From positions 1-35,576 of the forward strand of contig JAFRNR010000041.1 in assembly GCA_017430085.1 (NCBI GenBank): DNA of 35,576 nucleotides, read 5' to 3'. Shown here in pieces: positions 15,885 to 23,496 of the stretch. The translations under genes were made by a program, and so were the position numbers. The number at the start of each line of letters is the position of its first letter. Within the stretch, counting starts at the first letter, position 1. The DNA comes from Lachnospiraceae bacterium (lineage in GTDB: Bacteria; Bacillota; Clostridia; Lachnospirales; Lachnospiraceae). The notes beneath the pieces are model-generated. The model had not been told where the DNA came from and did no database searches. It saw nothing but the letters and a program-made list of their open reading frames with translations.

Positions 15885-16487
15885 TTACTGCTTATTCGCT
15901 TCTTTCGCTGCTTCCATCGCTTCGTGCGCTTCCAGACGTCTCACGACTTCGGCGACGGGCAGACCTACCACCGTGAAATAATCGCCCTCGATGCGCTTCA
16001 CCAGCCGGCAGCCTTTGCCCTGGATTCCGTAGGCGCCCGCCTTGTCCAGCGGCTCGCCGGTGGCCACGTAGGCGTCGATCTCCTCGTCGGTCAGGTCATA
16101 AAACTCCACTTTCGTCTCCGAAACGAACGTATCCGCGTCCTCCTCGTCGCTGTAGATCAGGGAGACGCCGGTATAGACCGTGTGGACTTTGCCGGACAGG
16201 AAGCGCAGCATTTCCTTCGCTTCCGCGGCGTCCTTCGGCTTGCCCATCAGGCGGCCGTCGCACAGGACGGTGGTGTCCGCGCCGATGATGATCTCCAGCG
16301 GGTGGAACACGCTCATCGCGGACGCCTTCAGTTCCGCCAGGAAGCCGCTGCGGTTCTGCAGCGGGATGAAGTCCGGCACCTGTTCCGGGATGGTGCTGGG
16401 CAGGACGGAAAACTTCACGCCCGCCATCTTCAGCAGTTCTTTCCGGCGGGGCGAGCCGGACGCGAGGATGATATTCTTACGAGCCAT
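15885..16487 (-). CDS. maf: Maf-family nucleotide pyrophosphatase
   Basis: Maf proteins hydrolyse non-canonical or excess nucleoside triphosphates (dTTP/UTP in the YhdE group) and affect septation when overproduced. The 200-residue product has the signature IILASGSPRRKELL at 6-19, IIIGADTTV with the catalytic Asp near 70, GKPKDAAEAKEML, and DKAGAYGIQGKG. The final 20 residues form a charged helix. The ATG follows AAAGGAG. It is the first gene of the maf-M28-pgsBC cluster. Confidence 0.96.
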   Translation of the reverse strand: MARKNIILASGSPRRKELLKMAGVKFSVLPSTIPEQVPDFIPLQNRSGFLAELKASAMSVFHPLEIIIGADTTVLCDGRLMGKPKDAAEAKEMLRFLSGKVHTVYTGVSLIYSDEEDADTFVSETKVEFYDLTDEEIDAYVATGEPLDKAGAYGIQGKGCRLVKRIEGDYFTVVGLPVAEVVRRLEAHEAMEAAKEANKQ

Positions 16488-16519
16488 AAACAGTCTCCTT
16501 TACGATTTATTGACGGGTT

Positions 16520-16568
16520 CCGGCCGCGCAAAATAAGCGCCGGCCGCGTTCTTGCTGCTATTATGCCA
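16520..16568 (-). promoter_or_regulatory. maf/pgs operon leader: possible extended -10 and GC hairpin
   Basis: On the minus strand TGGCATAAT (16560-16568) fits an extended -10. Downstream in the leader, CGGCCGCGC and GCGCCGGCCG around AAAATAA form a strong, slightly bulged hairpin (about 16520-16548). No U-run follows it. The string TACGATTTATTG just after it matches the tail of the dispersed palindromes near 35085, so part of this leader may derive from that repeat. Confidence 0.4.
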
Positions 16569-16608
16569 TAAAAATCGGGAAAAGTCTCCCTGTTTTTACA
16601 AAAAACTG

Positions 16609-16617
16609 TGCTATAAT
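16609..16617 (+). promoter_or_regulatory. extended -10 promoter of the 16668-19411 operon
   Basis: TGCTATAAT has a perfect -10 (16612-16617) with the TGn extension. It lies 50 nt before the first ATG. The -35 region is poor, as is usual for extended -10 promoters. Confidence 0.65.
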
Positions 16618-16667
16618 GTCAGTATGTGAACGATCGTGGTCCGCCCGCGGAAACAGGAGGCAAAATA

Positions 16668-17144
16668 ATGGAAATGAGACGCAAAGACAGACAGATCACG
16701 GACCGGGAAGAGATCCTGCAGATCGTCGATAAAGCCAAGGTTCTGCATCTCGGGATCGCAGGCAGCGAATATCCTTACGTGGTCCCGCTCCATTTCGGAT
16801 ATGAATACGCGGACGGCAGTCTGGTTTTCTATCTGCACTGTGCGAAAGAAGGCCGCAAACTGGACCTGATCCGCGAAAACCCGCGTGTCTGCGTGGAGAT
16901 GGAGTGCAGCGTGGAGCTGGTCTCCGGCGGCGATCTTCCCTGCAAATACGGATCCCGGTTCGCTTCCGTGATCGGGTTCGGCCGCGCGGAAATCGTCAGC
17001 GACGAGCAGGAGAAGCGAAAAGGCCTGGCTCTGCTGATGAAGAATCAGACGGGGCAGGATTTTGAGTTCAGCGGACAAATGGCGGCGACCGTCGAAGTCA
17101 TCCGGATCATTGTCACGGAATTCACGGCGAAAGCCAGGTCATAG
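16668..17144 (+). CDS. pyridoxamine 5'-phosphate oxidase-like FMN-binding protein
   Basis: The 158-residue product has the NimA/split-barrel pattern: MRRKDRQITDREEILQIVDK, then LHLGIAGSEYPYVVPLHFGYEY, then LVFYLHCAKEGRKLDLIRENPRVCVEME. Proteins of this group bind FMN or heme and in some cases reduce nitroimidazoles; the substrate here is unknown. The start was chosen because AGGAGG (16655-16660) lies 7 nt before the ATG at 16668. An upstream in-frame start at 16626 has no ribosome site. It is 11 nt before the MEMO/AMMECR1 gene and clearly co-transcribed. Confidence 0.9.
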   Translation: MEMRRKDRQITDREEILQIVDKAKVLHLGIAGSEYPYVVPLHFGYEYADGSLVFYLHCAKEGRKLDLIRENPRVCVEMECSVELVSGGDLPCKYGSRFASVIGFGRAEIVSDEQEKRKGLALLMKNQTGQDFEFSGQMAATVEVIRIIVTEFTAKARS

Positions 17145-17155
17145 GAGGGAACGAC

Positions 17156-18541
17156 ATGCCGATTCTTGCCGCATTTATGGTACCGCATCCGCCCCTGATC
17201 GTCCCGGCCGTCGGGAAGGGGGAAGAGGCGCAGATTGCGGAAACGGCGCAGGCGTACGAGCGAGTCGCCGGAGAGGTGGCTGCGCTGGCGCCGGAGACGG
17301 TGATCATTACGAGTCCGCATTCCGTGATGTATGCGGATTATTTCCACATTTCGCCCGGCCGCGGGGCGGAGGGATCTTTCCGCCGCTTCCGGGCGCCCGG
17401 TGTGCGATTCTCGGAGCGGTACGATACGGCGCTCGTGGAACGGATCTGCGAGCTGGCGGAGGAGGAAGGGCTGCCCGCGGGGACGCTCGGGGAGCGCGAC
17501 GCGGCGCTGGATCACGGGACGATGGTGCCGCTGTATTTCATCCGGCAGAAGTATACGGAAGGAAAGATCGTGCGCATCGGGCTGTCCGGGCTGCCGCTGA
17601 CGGAGCATTACCGGCTGGGGCAGATCATCACGCGGGCGGTGGAGGACACCGGGACGCGGGCGGTGCTGATCGCGAGCGGGGACCTGTCCCACAAACTGCA
17701 GCCGTACGGGCCGTACGGGTTTGCGCCGGAAGGGCCGGAATATGACCGCCGGATCATGGACGTGTGCGGGCGCGCGGCGTTCGGCGAACTGTTTGATTTC
17801 GATGAGTTGTTCTGCGAAAAGGCGGCTGAATGCGGCCACCGGTCGTTCGTGATCATGGCCGGCGCGTTCGACGGCCTGCGTGTGAAAACCGAAGTACTCT
17901 CCCATCAGGACGTGACCGGCGTCGGGTACGGGATCTGCACGTTTTACCCGGACGGGGCGGACAAGGAGCGGCATTTTCTGCAGTCATATCAGAAAAAACG
18001 GGAGCGCGCGTGCCGCGAGAAAGCGGAAAAGAGCGACGCATTCGTGAAGCTCGCGCGGGCGTCTGTGGAGGCCTGGGTAAGGCGGCACGAGCGTATCGCG
18101 GTGCCGGAGGGGCTGCCGGAAGAGATGCTGGCGCGGCGCGCGGGGACGTTCGTGTCGCTGCATAAGGACGGCAATCTGCGCGGGTGCATCGGGACGATCA
18201 TGGCGACGCGGAGGAATATCGCGGAGGAGATCATCGAGAACGGCATCAGCGCCTGCTCGCGCGATCCCCGGTTTCTGCCCGTGACCGCGGACGAACTGAG
18301 CAGCCTGGAGATCAGCGTGGACGTGCTGGGGGATCTGGAACCGATCGATTCGCCGGAGGAACTGGACGTGAAGCGGTACGGCGTCATCGTCAGCCGCGGC
18401 CGCAAGCGCGGACTGCTGCTGCCGAATCTGGACGGCGTGGATACCGTGGAGGAGCAGATCCGGATCGCGCGGCAGAAAGGCGGGATCGGCGAGTCCGAGC
18501 CGTATACGCTGGAGCGGTTCGAGGTCGTGCGGCATTATTGA
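17156..18541 (+). CDS. AmmeMemoRadiSam fusion protein (LigB/MEMO-like plus AMMECR1)
   Basis: The 461-residue product has two domains. Residues 1 to about 275 resemble class III extradiol dioxygenases and MEMO proteins, with His at MVPHPPLIVP, TSPHSVMYADY, ALDHGTMVPLYF and ASGDLSHKL. Residues from about 290 form an AMMECR1 domain with its signature LRGCIGT (341-347), SRDPRFLPVT, EISVDVLG and GLLLPNLDGVDTVEEQ. These two modules and a radical SAM enzyme recur together as the AmmeMemoRadiSam set, whose reaction I regard as unsettled. Here the first two are fused and the third follows 21 nt later. The ATG follows AGGAGGGA. Confidence 0.92.
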   Translation: MPILAAFMVPHPPLIVPAVGKGEEAQIAETAQAYERVAGEVAALAPETVIITSPHSVMYADYFHISPGRGAEGSFRRFRAPGVRFSERYDTALVERICELAEEEGLPAGTLGERDAALDHGTMVPLYFIRQKYTEGKIVRIGLSGLPLTEHYRLGQIITRAVEDTGTRAVLIASGDLSHKLQPYGPYGFAPEGPEYDRRIMDVCGRAAFGELFDFDELFCEKAAECGHRSFVIMAGAFDGLRVKTEVLSHQDVTGVGYGICTFYPDGADKERHFLQSYQKKRERACREKAEKSDAFVKLARASVEAWVRRHERIAVPEGLPEEMLARRAGTFVSLHKDGNLRGCIGTIMATRRNIAEEIIENGISACSRDPRFLPVTADELSSLEISVDVLGDLEPIDSPEELDVKRYGVIVSRGRKRGLLLPNLDGVDTVEEQIRIARQKGGIGESEPYTLERFEVVRHY

Positions 18542-18562
18542 TCACGACGCGGGGGGAACAGC

Positions 18563-19411
18563 ATGGCACAATGCGGCGTTTGTTTCAGACATTGTCAGAT
18601 CCCGGAGGGCCGCCTCGGCTTCTGCGGCGCGCGGATCTGCCGGGACGGCCTGGTCGAGGCGTATAATTACGGGCGGATCACGTCGCTCGCGCTGGACCCT
18701 GTCGAAAAAAAGCCGCTGGCGCGGTTTTTCCCGGGCAGCCTGATCCTCTCCGCCGGCAGCTTCGGCTGCAACCTCCGTTGCCCGTTCTGCCAGAATTATG
18801 AGATCTCCTGGTCGGAGCAGGCGCGGGAATTCGCCCGCACGGCGGAAACGTTCAGCCCGGAGGAACTGGTGGAGATCGCGCTGCGGACACGGCCGAGAGG
18901 GAATATCGGCATAGCGTTCACGTACAATGAACCTCTCGTCGGATATGAATTCATCCGGGATACGGCGCGGCTCGCGAAGGCGGCGGGACTGAAGAATGTG
19001 ATTGTCACGAACGGGACGGCCGAGCTGAGCGTGTGGGAGGAGCTGAAGCCGTACATCGACGCGATGAATATCGACCTGAAGGGCTTTACCGACCGCTACT
19101 ACAGTCAGGTGCTGGGCGGCGACCGCGCCCAGGTCATGGCGTTCATCGAGGAGGCCGTTAAGACCTGCCATGTGGAACTCACGACGCTCATCGTCCCCGG
19201 TGAAAACGACAGCGAGGACGAAATGCGCGCCCTCTCCCGCTGGGTCAGCCGCCTGAGGAACCCGGACGGCGAAAGCGTTCCGCTCCACATTTCCCGCTTC
19301 TTCCCGCGGTTCCACATGCAGGACCGGAAGGCGACGAATGTGCGAACGGTATACCGGCTGGCAGAGGTGGCGAGGGAGAATCTGGAGTTCGTGTATACCG
19401 GAAATTGCTGA
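18563..19411 (+). CDS. AmmeMemoRadiSam system radical SAM enzyme
   Basis: This 282-residue protein has an N-terminal cysteine-rich segment (C4, C7, C11, C21, C26 in CGVCFRHCQIPEGRLGFCGA) and the radical SAM motif CNLRCPFC (C69, C73, C76) within SAGSFGCNLRCPFCQNYE. Downstream, FTYNEPLVGYEFI, VTNGT and MNIDLKGF match the pyruvate formate-lyase-activating-enzyme-like family AmrS. It binds a 4Fe-4S cluster and S-adenosylmethionine to start radical chemistry, presumably on a substrate handled by the fusion protein encoded just before it. The start follows GGGGGGAAC. A hairpin at 19424-19447 follows the stop. Confidence 0.94.
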   Translation: MAQCGVCFRHCQIPEGRLGFCGARICRDGLVEAYNYGRITSLALDPVEKKPLARFFPGSLILSAGSFGCNLRCPFCQNYEISWSEQAREFARTAETFSPEELVEIALRTRPRGNIGIAFTYNEPLVGYEFIRDTARLAKAAGLKNVIVTNGTAELSVWEELKPYIDAMNIDLKGFTDRYYSQVLGGDRAQVMAFIEEAVKTCHVELTTLIVPGENDSEDEMRALSRWVSRLRNPDGESVPLHISRFFPRFHMQDRKATNVRTVYRLAEVARENLEFVYTGNC

Positions 19412-19414
19412 ATC

Positions 19415-19447
19415 AATAAAAAACAGGGGCGGAAAGAACCGCCCCTG
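19415..19447 (-). terminator. intrinsic terminator after the P-type ATPase gene
   Basis: CAGGGGCGG (19424-19432) pairs with CCGCCCCTG (19439-19447) over a 6-nt loop. On the minus strand it is followed by TTTTTTATT. On the plus strand the same hairpin follows the radical SAM gene but lacks a U-run. It probably separates the two converging operons. Confidence 0.8.
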
Positions 19448-19457
19448 TGTCTCATTT

Positions 19458-19485
19458 CGTAGGGGTCGTTGTTTCAACGACCCGT
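19458..19485. repeat. dispersed palindrome, copy 2
   Basis: GGGTCGTTG (19463-19471), loop TTT, CAACGACCC (19475-19483): nine perfect pairs, preceded by CGTAGG and followed by GTG. Confidence 0.75.
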
Positions 19486-19495
19486 GATCCATCAT

Positions 19496-19519
19496 CGTAG
19501 GGGCAGCCATTGGCCGCCC
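19496..19519. repeat. dispersed palindrome, copy 3
   Basis: CGTAG precedes GGGCAGCC, loop ATT, GGCCGCCC (19501-19519); one A-C mismatch in eight pairs. TTATTTATTGC follows, similar to the tail of the copies near 35085. It lies just downstream of the ATPase stop codon. Confidence 0.7.
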
Positions 19520-19525
19520 TCTTAT

Positions 19526-21679
19526 TTATTGCTTCCAGCGCAGTAACCGCAGGGAGTTGAGTATACAGAGAATAAGCACGCCCGTGTCGGCAAACACGGC
19601 CAGCCACATATTGGAATACAGCCCCGTGATACCGAGAAGCATGACAATGACCTTGATTGCCAGCGCCCCTGCGACGTTTTCGGTCGCGATACGCATGCAG
19701 CGGCGGGACAGCGTGACCGCCTGCGGGATGGCGCTCACATTGGAGTTCATGAACACCAGGTCCGCGGCTTCGATAGCCGCATCCGCGCCGCTGCCCATGG
19801 CCGCGCCGACGTCCGCGCCGGCCAGGACCGGCGCATCGTTCAGGCCGTCGCCCACAAAGAGGACGCCGCCCAGTTCTGCGCGCGCGGCCTGCATGGCGGT
19901 GAGTTTTTGTTCCGGAAGCAGGCCCGCCCGGACGCGGTCTATGCCCAGATCTTTCGCCACGGCCTGCGCGGACGCCTCCGCGTCGCCGGTCAGCATGACG
20001 GTCGTCAGGCCCAGCTGACGCAGGCGGTCCAGGGACTCCTTCGCGTCCTTCTTGACCGCATCCGCGATCAGAACCGTGCCCGCAAATACGCCGTCCACGG
20101 CCACCAGCACGCGCGTCCCGGCGATTTCCGGCTCGCGCACGTCCGCCACGCCGTTCTGCTCCAGCAGGCCCGCGTTGCCGCACAGTACGTGCCGGCCTTC
20201 CACCGCCGCACTGACGCCGCGGCCGGCCTTTTCTTCCATGGAACGGGCCGCGGGAACGGTCAGGCCCCGCTCACGCGCCGCTTCGCAGATGCTCTTTCCG
20301 ATCGGGTGGCGGCTGAATGCCTCGCACGCCGCCGCCAGCCGCAGGATCTCGTCCTCTGCAAAGCCCGGCTGCGTCATGACCTCCTGCACGGAGAACGTCC
20401 CCTCCGTCACGGTGCCCGTCTTATCCAGCACTGCCGCGCGTGCTTTGGACAGCGCCTCCACGGCCGAGCCGCCCTTGAACAGGATGCCTTTACCGGAGGC
20501 CGTGCCGATGCCGCAGAAGAACGCGAGCGGCACGCTGACCACCAGCGCGCAGGGGCAGCTCATGACCAGGAAGCTGATGGCCGTGTACAGCCAGGGCCGG
20601 AAGGCCTCGCCGCGGATCAGCGGCATCACGAGCGCCACGAACAGCGCCAGGCCCACCACGATGGGCGTGTAAACGCGGGCGAACCGCGTGATGAAATGCT
20701 CCAGCTGCGGCTTCTGCTCCTGCGCCTCCTCCACGGAATGCAGGATGCGGCTGGTCATGGATTCGGACAGTTTTTTGGTAGCCAGGATCTTCAGCACGCC
20801 CTGCGTATTGACGCAGCCCGCCAGGATCTCGCTGTTTTTCGCCACGCGCACGGGCACCGGTTCGCCGGTGATCGCGGAGGTATCCAGAAAGCTTTCGCCC
20901 TCCACGACGATTCCGTCCAGCGGCACGCGGTCGCCGGGCCGGACCAGGATGACGTCGCCCACTTTGGCGCGCTTCGCGGGGATCTCGCGCTCGCCGTCAG
21001 TCAGGACCACGGTCTCCGCGCGCAGGTTCACGGTCTCCAGGATCCGCTTGCGGCTGCGCTCCACCGCCATGTCCTCAAACATTTCGCCGACGCGGAAGAA
21101 CAGCATGACGCCGACCGCCTCCGGAAATTCGCCGATCGCGAACGCTCCCAGCGTGGCGATGCTCATCAGGAAGTTTTCGTCGAACACCTCGCCGTGCGCG
21201 ATGTTCCGCGCGGACGCCAGCAGGACGTCCTTGCCCAGGATCAGGTACGCGAGGACCAGGACCGCGATCAGCGGCCAGCTCCAGGCGGATTCTTTCAGCA
21301 CTAGGAAATGCAGGATCAGCGCCGCGGCGAACAGGCCGGCGCCGATGATCAGTTCCAGGCGCTCTTTTTTCTCGTCGTCTTCGTCGTGGTCGCCGTGCGA
21401 GTGGCCATGGTCGTGGCTGTGATGATGACCGTGCTTATGACCGTCGTGATCGTCGTCGTCATCGTCGTCATCATGGTCATCGTGGCCATGCCCCTTCCCG
21501 TGCCCATGATGGCAGTGGCCGCAATTGCAGGTCACACCCAGGCGGGGCTCGTCCAGGTGATCGTCCTCAAACTCCTCTTCTGTCAATTCTTCGGCCAGTT
21601 CTTCCGTCATTTCCTCCGCTTCGGAGAGCTTTTCGGAGAACTCCGCTCTCTGCGTTTTCTGTATATTCAGGGATGCCAT
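19526..21679 (-). CDS. Zn/Cd/Pb-exporting P1B-type ATPase with His/Asp-rich N-terminus
   Basis: The 717-residue product exports soft divalent metals from the cytoplasm using ATP. The core has SCPCALV in membrane helix 6 (metal site, near residue 375), DKTGTVT (phosphorylated Asp near 416), the HP motif in SRHPIGK, and GDGLNDAPV. VFADTGVLILCILNSLRLL near the end carries the Asp typical of ZntA-type pumps. There is no ferredoxin-like heavy-metal domain at the N-terminus. Residues 1-48 are Glu-rich, CNCGHC stands at 51-56, and about 57-102 are almost entirely His, Asp and Gly, a plausible metal-binding tail. AAGGAG precedes the ATG. The promoter carries an operator-like palindrome (21694-21721). 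Confidence 0.95.
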   Translation of the reverse strand: MASLNIQKTQRAEFSEKLSEAEEMTEELAEELTEEEFEDDHLDEPRLGVTCNCGHCHHGHGKGHGHDDHDDDDDDDDHDGHKHGHHHSHDHGHSHGDHDEDDEKKERLELIIGAGLFAAALILHFLVLKESAWSWPLIAVLVLAYLILGKDVLLASARNIAHGEVFDENFLMSIATLGAFAIGEFPEAVGVMLFFRVGEMFEDMAVERSRKRILETVNLRAETVVLTDGEREIPAKRAKVGDVILVRPGDRVPLDGIVVEGESFLDTSAITGEPVPVRVAKNSEILAGCVNTQGVLKILATKKLSESMTSRILHSVEEAQEQKPQLEHFITRFARVYTPIVVGLALFVALVMPLIRGEAFRPWLYTAISFLVMSCPCALVVSVPLAFFCGIGTASGKGILFKGGSAVEALSKARAAVLDKTGTVTEGTFSVQEVMTQPGFAEDEILRLAAACEAFSRHPIGKSICEAARERGLTVPAARSMEEKAGRGVSAAVEGRHVLCGNAGLLEQNGVADVREPEIAGTRVLVAVDGVFAGTVLIADAVKKDAKESLDRLRQLGLTTVMLTGDAEASAQAVAKDLGIDRVRAGLLPEQKLTAMQAARAELGGVLFVGDGLNDAPVLAGADVGAAMGSGADAAIEAADLVFMNSNVSAIPQAVTLSRRCMRIATENVAGALAIKVIVMLLGITGLYSNMWLAVFADTGVLILCILNSLRLLRWKQ

Positions 21680-21693
21680 AACGAATCTCCTTT

Positions 21694-21721
21694 TGATATA
21701 TGCTTACTTGTTCATATATCA
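21694..21721 (-). promoter_or_regulatory. operator-like inverted repeat upstream of the metal ATPase
   Basis: TGATATATG and CATATATCA are exact 9-bp inverse arms separated by 10 nt. They lie between the -10 box (21728) and the start codon, covering the expected transcription start. The arms and the inner ATATGAAC resemble operators of ArsR/SmtB metal sensors such as CzrA or CadC. No sensor gene is in the window, so the regulator is inferred. Confidence 0.7.
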
Positions 21722-21727
21722 ATTATT

Positions 21728-21756
21728 GGTATAGCACTCCCCCCGGACACTGTCAA
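21728..21756 (-). promoter_or_regulatory. promoter of the metal ATPase gene
   Basis: TTGACA (21751-21756), a 17-nt spacer and TATACC (21728-21733) on the minus strand. The start site would fall at the edge of the palindrome 21694-21721. Confidence 0.7.
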
Positions 21757-21777
21757 CACATATTTGAAGATTTACAT

Positions 21778-21805
21778 AAAAAAAGAGGGCCGCCGCCCTC
21801 TTTTT
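21778..21805 (-). terminator. intrinsic terminator of the degV-larC-ECF-GH5 cluster
   Basis: GAGGGC (21785-21790), loop CGCC, GCCCTC (21795-21800). On the minus strand this is followed by seven T (21778-21784) and preceded by five A, so the paired stem can extend. It lies 12 nt after the GH5 stop. Confidence 0.85.
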
Positions 21806-21817
21806 CCTCCTCCGGTC

Positions 21818-22960
21818 CTACCGGCTGTTATGCTTCTTCAGCGTATCCAGCAGCCACCGCCCGGTGTCCGTGTAATCCGCGTCCTCATACCCGCTGTATT
21901 TCATCGAGTTCATGCGGATCATGGAGCAGGCCTCCGGCGCCTTGGACAGGGCCCACAGGCAGTAGGAAATGCCCTCCTGCTCCAGCAGTCCGATCCATTC
22001 GTCCGCGCTTTCCAGGTCGCGGGGCAGGCCGCCGCTGGCCGCGGTGACGCCGAACTCCGAAGCGAAGATCGGGAGGCCCTGCTTGCTCAGGCGCTCCGTC
22101 ATATCACGGTAATTCTGCCCGTGTGTGGCGGAATAAAAGTGCAGGGTATAGAGGATGTTGTCAAATTCCAGCGGGTCCGCAGCGACGTCGTCCAGGGCCT
22201 TCGACCAGTCGGGATTGCCCACGATGGTGACGGAATCCGGATCCTTCTCCCGGATGACAGGGATCACCTGCTCCGCGTAGGACTTAACCGCCGGCCAGTC
22301 CACGTTGTTCGGCTCGTTGCAGATCTCGTACAGCACGTTGTTGTAACTGCTGTATTTCTCCGCCATTTCCGCGAAGAACAGCTTCGCCTCGTCCACGTAG
22401 AGGTTCGGGTCGCCGTCGCTCAGGATATGCCAGTCGATGATCACGTACATGTCCTCGTTCTTCGCGAGTTCCACGCCGTCCGCGATGTCCTGTTTGTGGC
22501 GTTCCTTGTCTCCTTTCGTGCAGTAGCCGACGATGCCGACGCCGTAAGTGTACATGGCCAGGCGGAACAGGTTGACGCCGTCATCCCGCGCCAGTTCCTC
22601 GAACAGCGCCGGGTTCAAAAAGGATTCCGAAGTGACCAGGCCGTTGACGCTGACGCCGCGCAGCATGACCGGCTCGCCGCTTTCGGAGCACAGCTTGCCG
22701 TTTCTGACCTGCAGCCGGCCGCAGGAGGACGGGCGGGCGCGGCCGTCGTCGTAGGTGTGCGCGGTTACGGAGGCTTCCGTGGTCTCAGCAGGTTCGGTAG
22801 CGGGGGCTTCGGTAGGAGCTTCCGTGGTCGGAGCCGCGGTCGGCACGGCGGTAGTTTCAGCCGAAGGAGCAGCCGTCGTCGCGCCGTTATCGCCGGCGCA
22901 GCCGGACAGCATTGTGAGGATCATCATCGCCGCAAGCAGCACGGAAAGATACTTTTTCAT
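21818..22960 (-). CDS. GH5-family endoglucanase, lipoprotein
   Basis: The product of 380 residues starts MKKYLSVLLAAMMILTMLSGC with lipobox Cys 21, then a Thr/Ala/Pro/Glu-rich linker (about 28-65), then a catalytic domain of glycoside hydrolase family 5. Landmarks are VIIDWHILSDGDPN (174-186), YEICNEPN with acid/base Glu 216, LHFYSATH (273-280) and the nucleophile Glu 302 in FASEFG. The pattern is that of subfamily 2 bacterial cellulases, which cut internal beta-1,4-glucan links. It should be displayed on the cell surface. A longer open frame to 23362 is opposite-frame noise over the ECF gene. It starts 5 nt after that gene's end, so it is probably co-transcribed. Confidence 0.94.
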   Translation of the reverse strand: MKKYLSVLLAAMMILTMLSGCAGDNGATTAAPSAETTAVPTAAPTTEAPTEAPATEPAETTEASVTAHTYDDGRARPSSCGRLQVRNGKLCSESGEPVMLRGVSVNGLVTSESFLNPALFEELARDDGVNLFRLAMYTYGVGIVGYCTKGDKERHKQDIADGVELAKNEDMYVIIDWHILSDGDPNLYVDEAKLFFAEMAEKYSSYNNVLYEICNEPNNVDWPAVKSYAEQVIPVIREKDPDSVTIVGNPDWSKALDDVAADPLEFDNILYTLHFYSATHGQNYRDMTERLSKQGLPIFASEFGVTAASGGLPRDLESADEWIGLLEQEGISYCLWALSKAPEACSMIRMNSMKYSGYEDADYTDTGRWLLDTLKKHNSR

Positions 22961-22965
22961 AGAAC

Positions 22966-23496
22966 TCACTCCCGGATAAACCCGCTCCGTTCCAGCCCCA
23001 GCACCACCAGCGGAATCAGCACGATATGCAGGATGATCCCCGGCACCGCGTTCGTGAGCGCGCCGGCGATGAACAGTTTCCAGCTGAACGGCGAGCTGCC
23101 CAGGCCCCAGAGGATCACGCGGGCGATGCCCCAGACGATGCGGCCCAGGATCATGGCGCCGATCAGGCTGACGTACACGCGCCAGGGCTTCTTCGGCAGC
23201 AGGCGGTACAGCCAGCCGGCCGCGAAGCCGTAGCAGGCCAGTTCGAACATCATGCCGATGGCGTTGGGGAACATCACGGGCATGCCGAACAGCAGCGAGC
23301 GCATGAGCGGCGCGATGAGCCCGACCAGCAGGCCCCAGCCGGGGCCGCAGATAAAGCCGCACAGCAGCACCGGGATGTGCATCGGGCTCAGCATTTTGCC
23401 GATCTCCGGGATCTGGCCCGTCAGGAACGGCAGGACCAGCGCGAGCGCCAGGCAGATGGCGGAGATCACCAGGTTTCTGACTTTATCGTCACGCAT
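22966..23496 (-). CDS. ECF transporter S component (substrate unknown)
   Basis: This 176-residue, highly hydrophobic protein has about six membrane segments, of the size and pattern of S components that bind a vitamin or metal and associate with an energy-coupling module. GKMLSPMHIPVLLCGFICGP and GMPVMFPNAIGMMFELACYGF resemble ECF S components annotated for pantothenate-like or uncharacterised substrates. I cannot assign the ligand. The coupling genes (EcfA, EcfA', EcfT) are not in the window, fitting a shared module elsewhere. The ATG overlaps the larC end by 8 nt, and GH5 follows after 5 nt. Confidence 0.8.
   Translation of the reverse strand: MRDDKVRNLVISAICLALALVLPFLTGQIPEIGKMLSPMHIPVLLCGFICGPGWGLLVGLIAPLMRSLLFGMPVMFPNAIGMMFELACYGFAAGWLYRLLPKKPWRVYVSLIGAMILGRIVWGIARVILWGLGSSPFSWKLFIAGALTNAVPGIILHIVLIPLVVLGLERSGFIRE

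Noticed and set aside
13347-16571. A plus-strand open frame of over 1000 codons opposite maf, M28 and pgsB
   Set aside because: It is the antisense shadow of GC-rich codon use. It has no recognisable family sequence, while the minus strand encodes intact Maf, M28 and PgsB with all motifs.
21818-23362. Extension of the GH5 frame upstream to 23362
   Set aside because: The extra part is Arg/His/Pro-rich out-of-frame translation of the ECF gene; the signal peptide at 22960 marks the true start.
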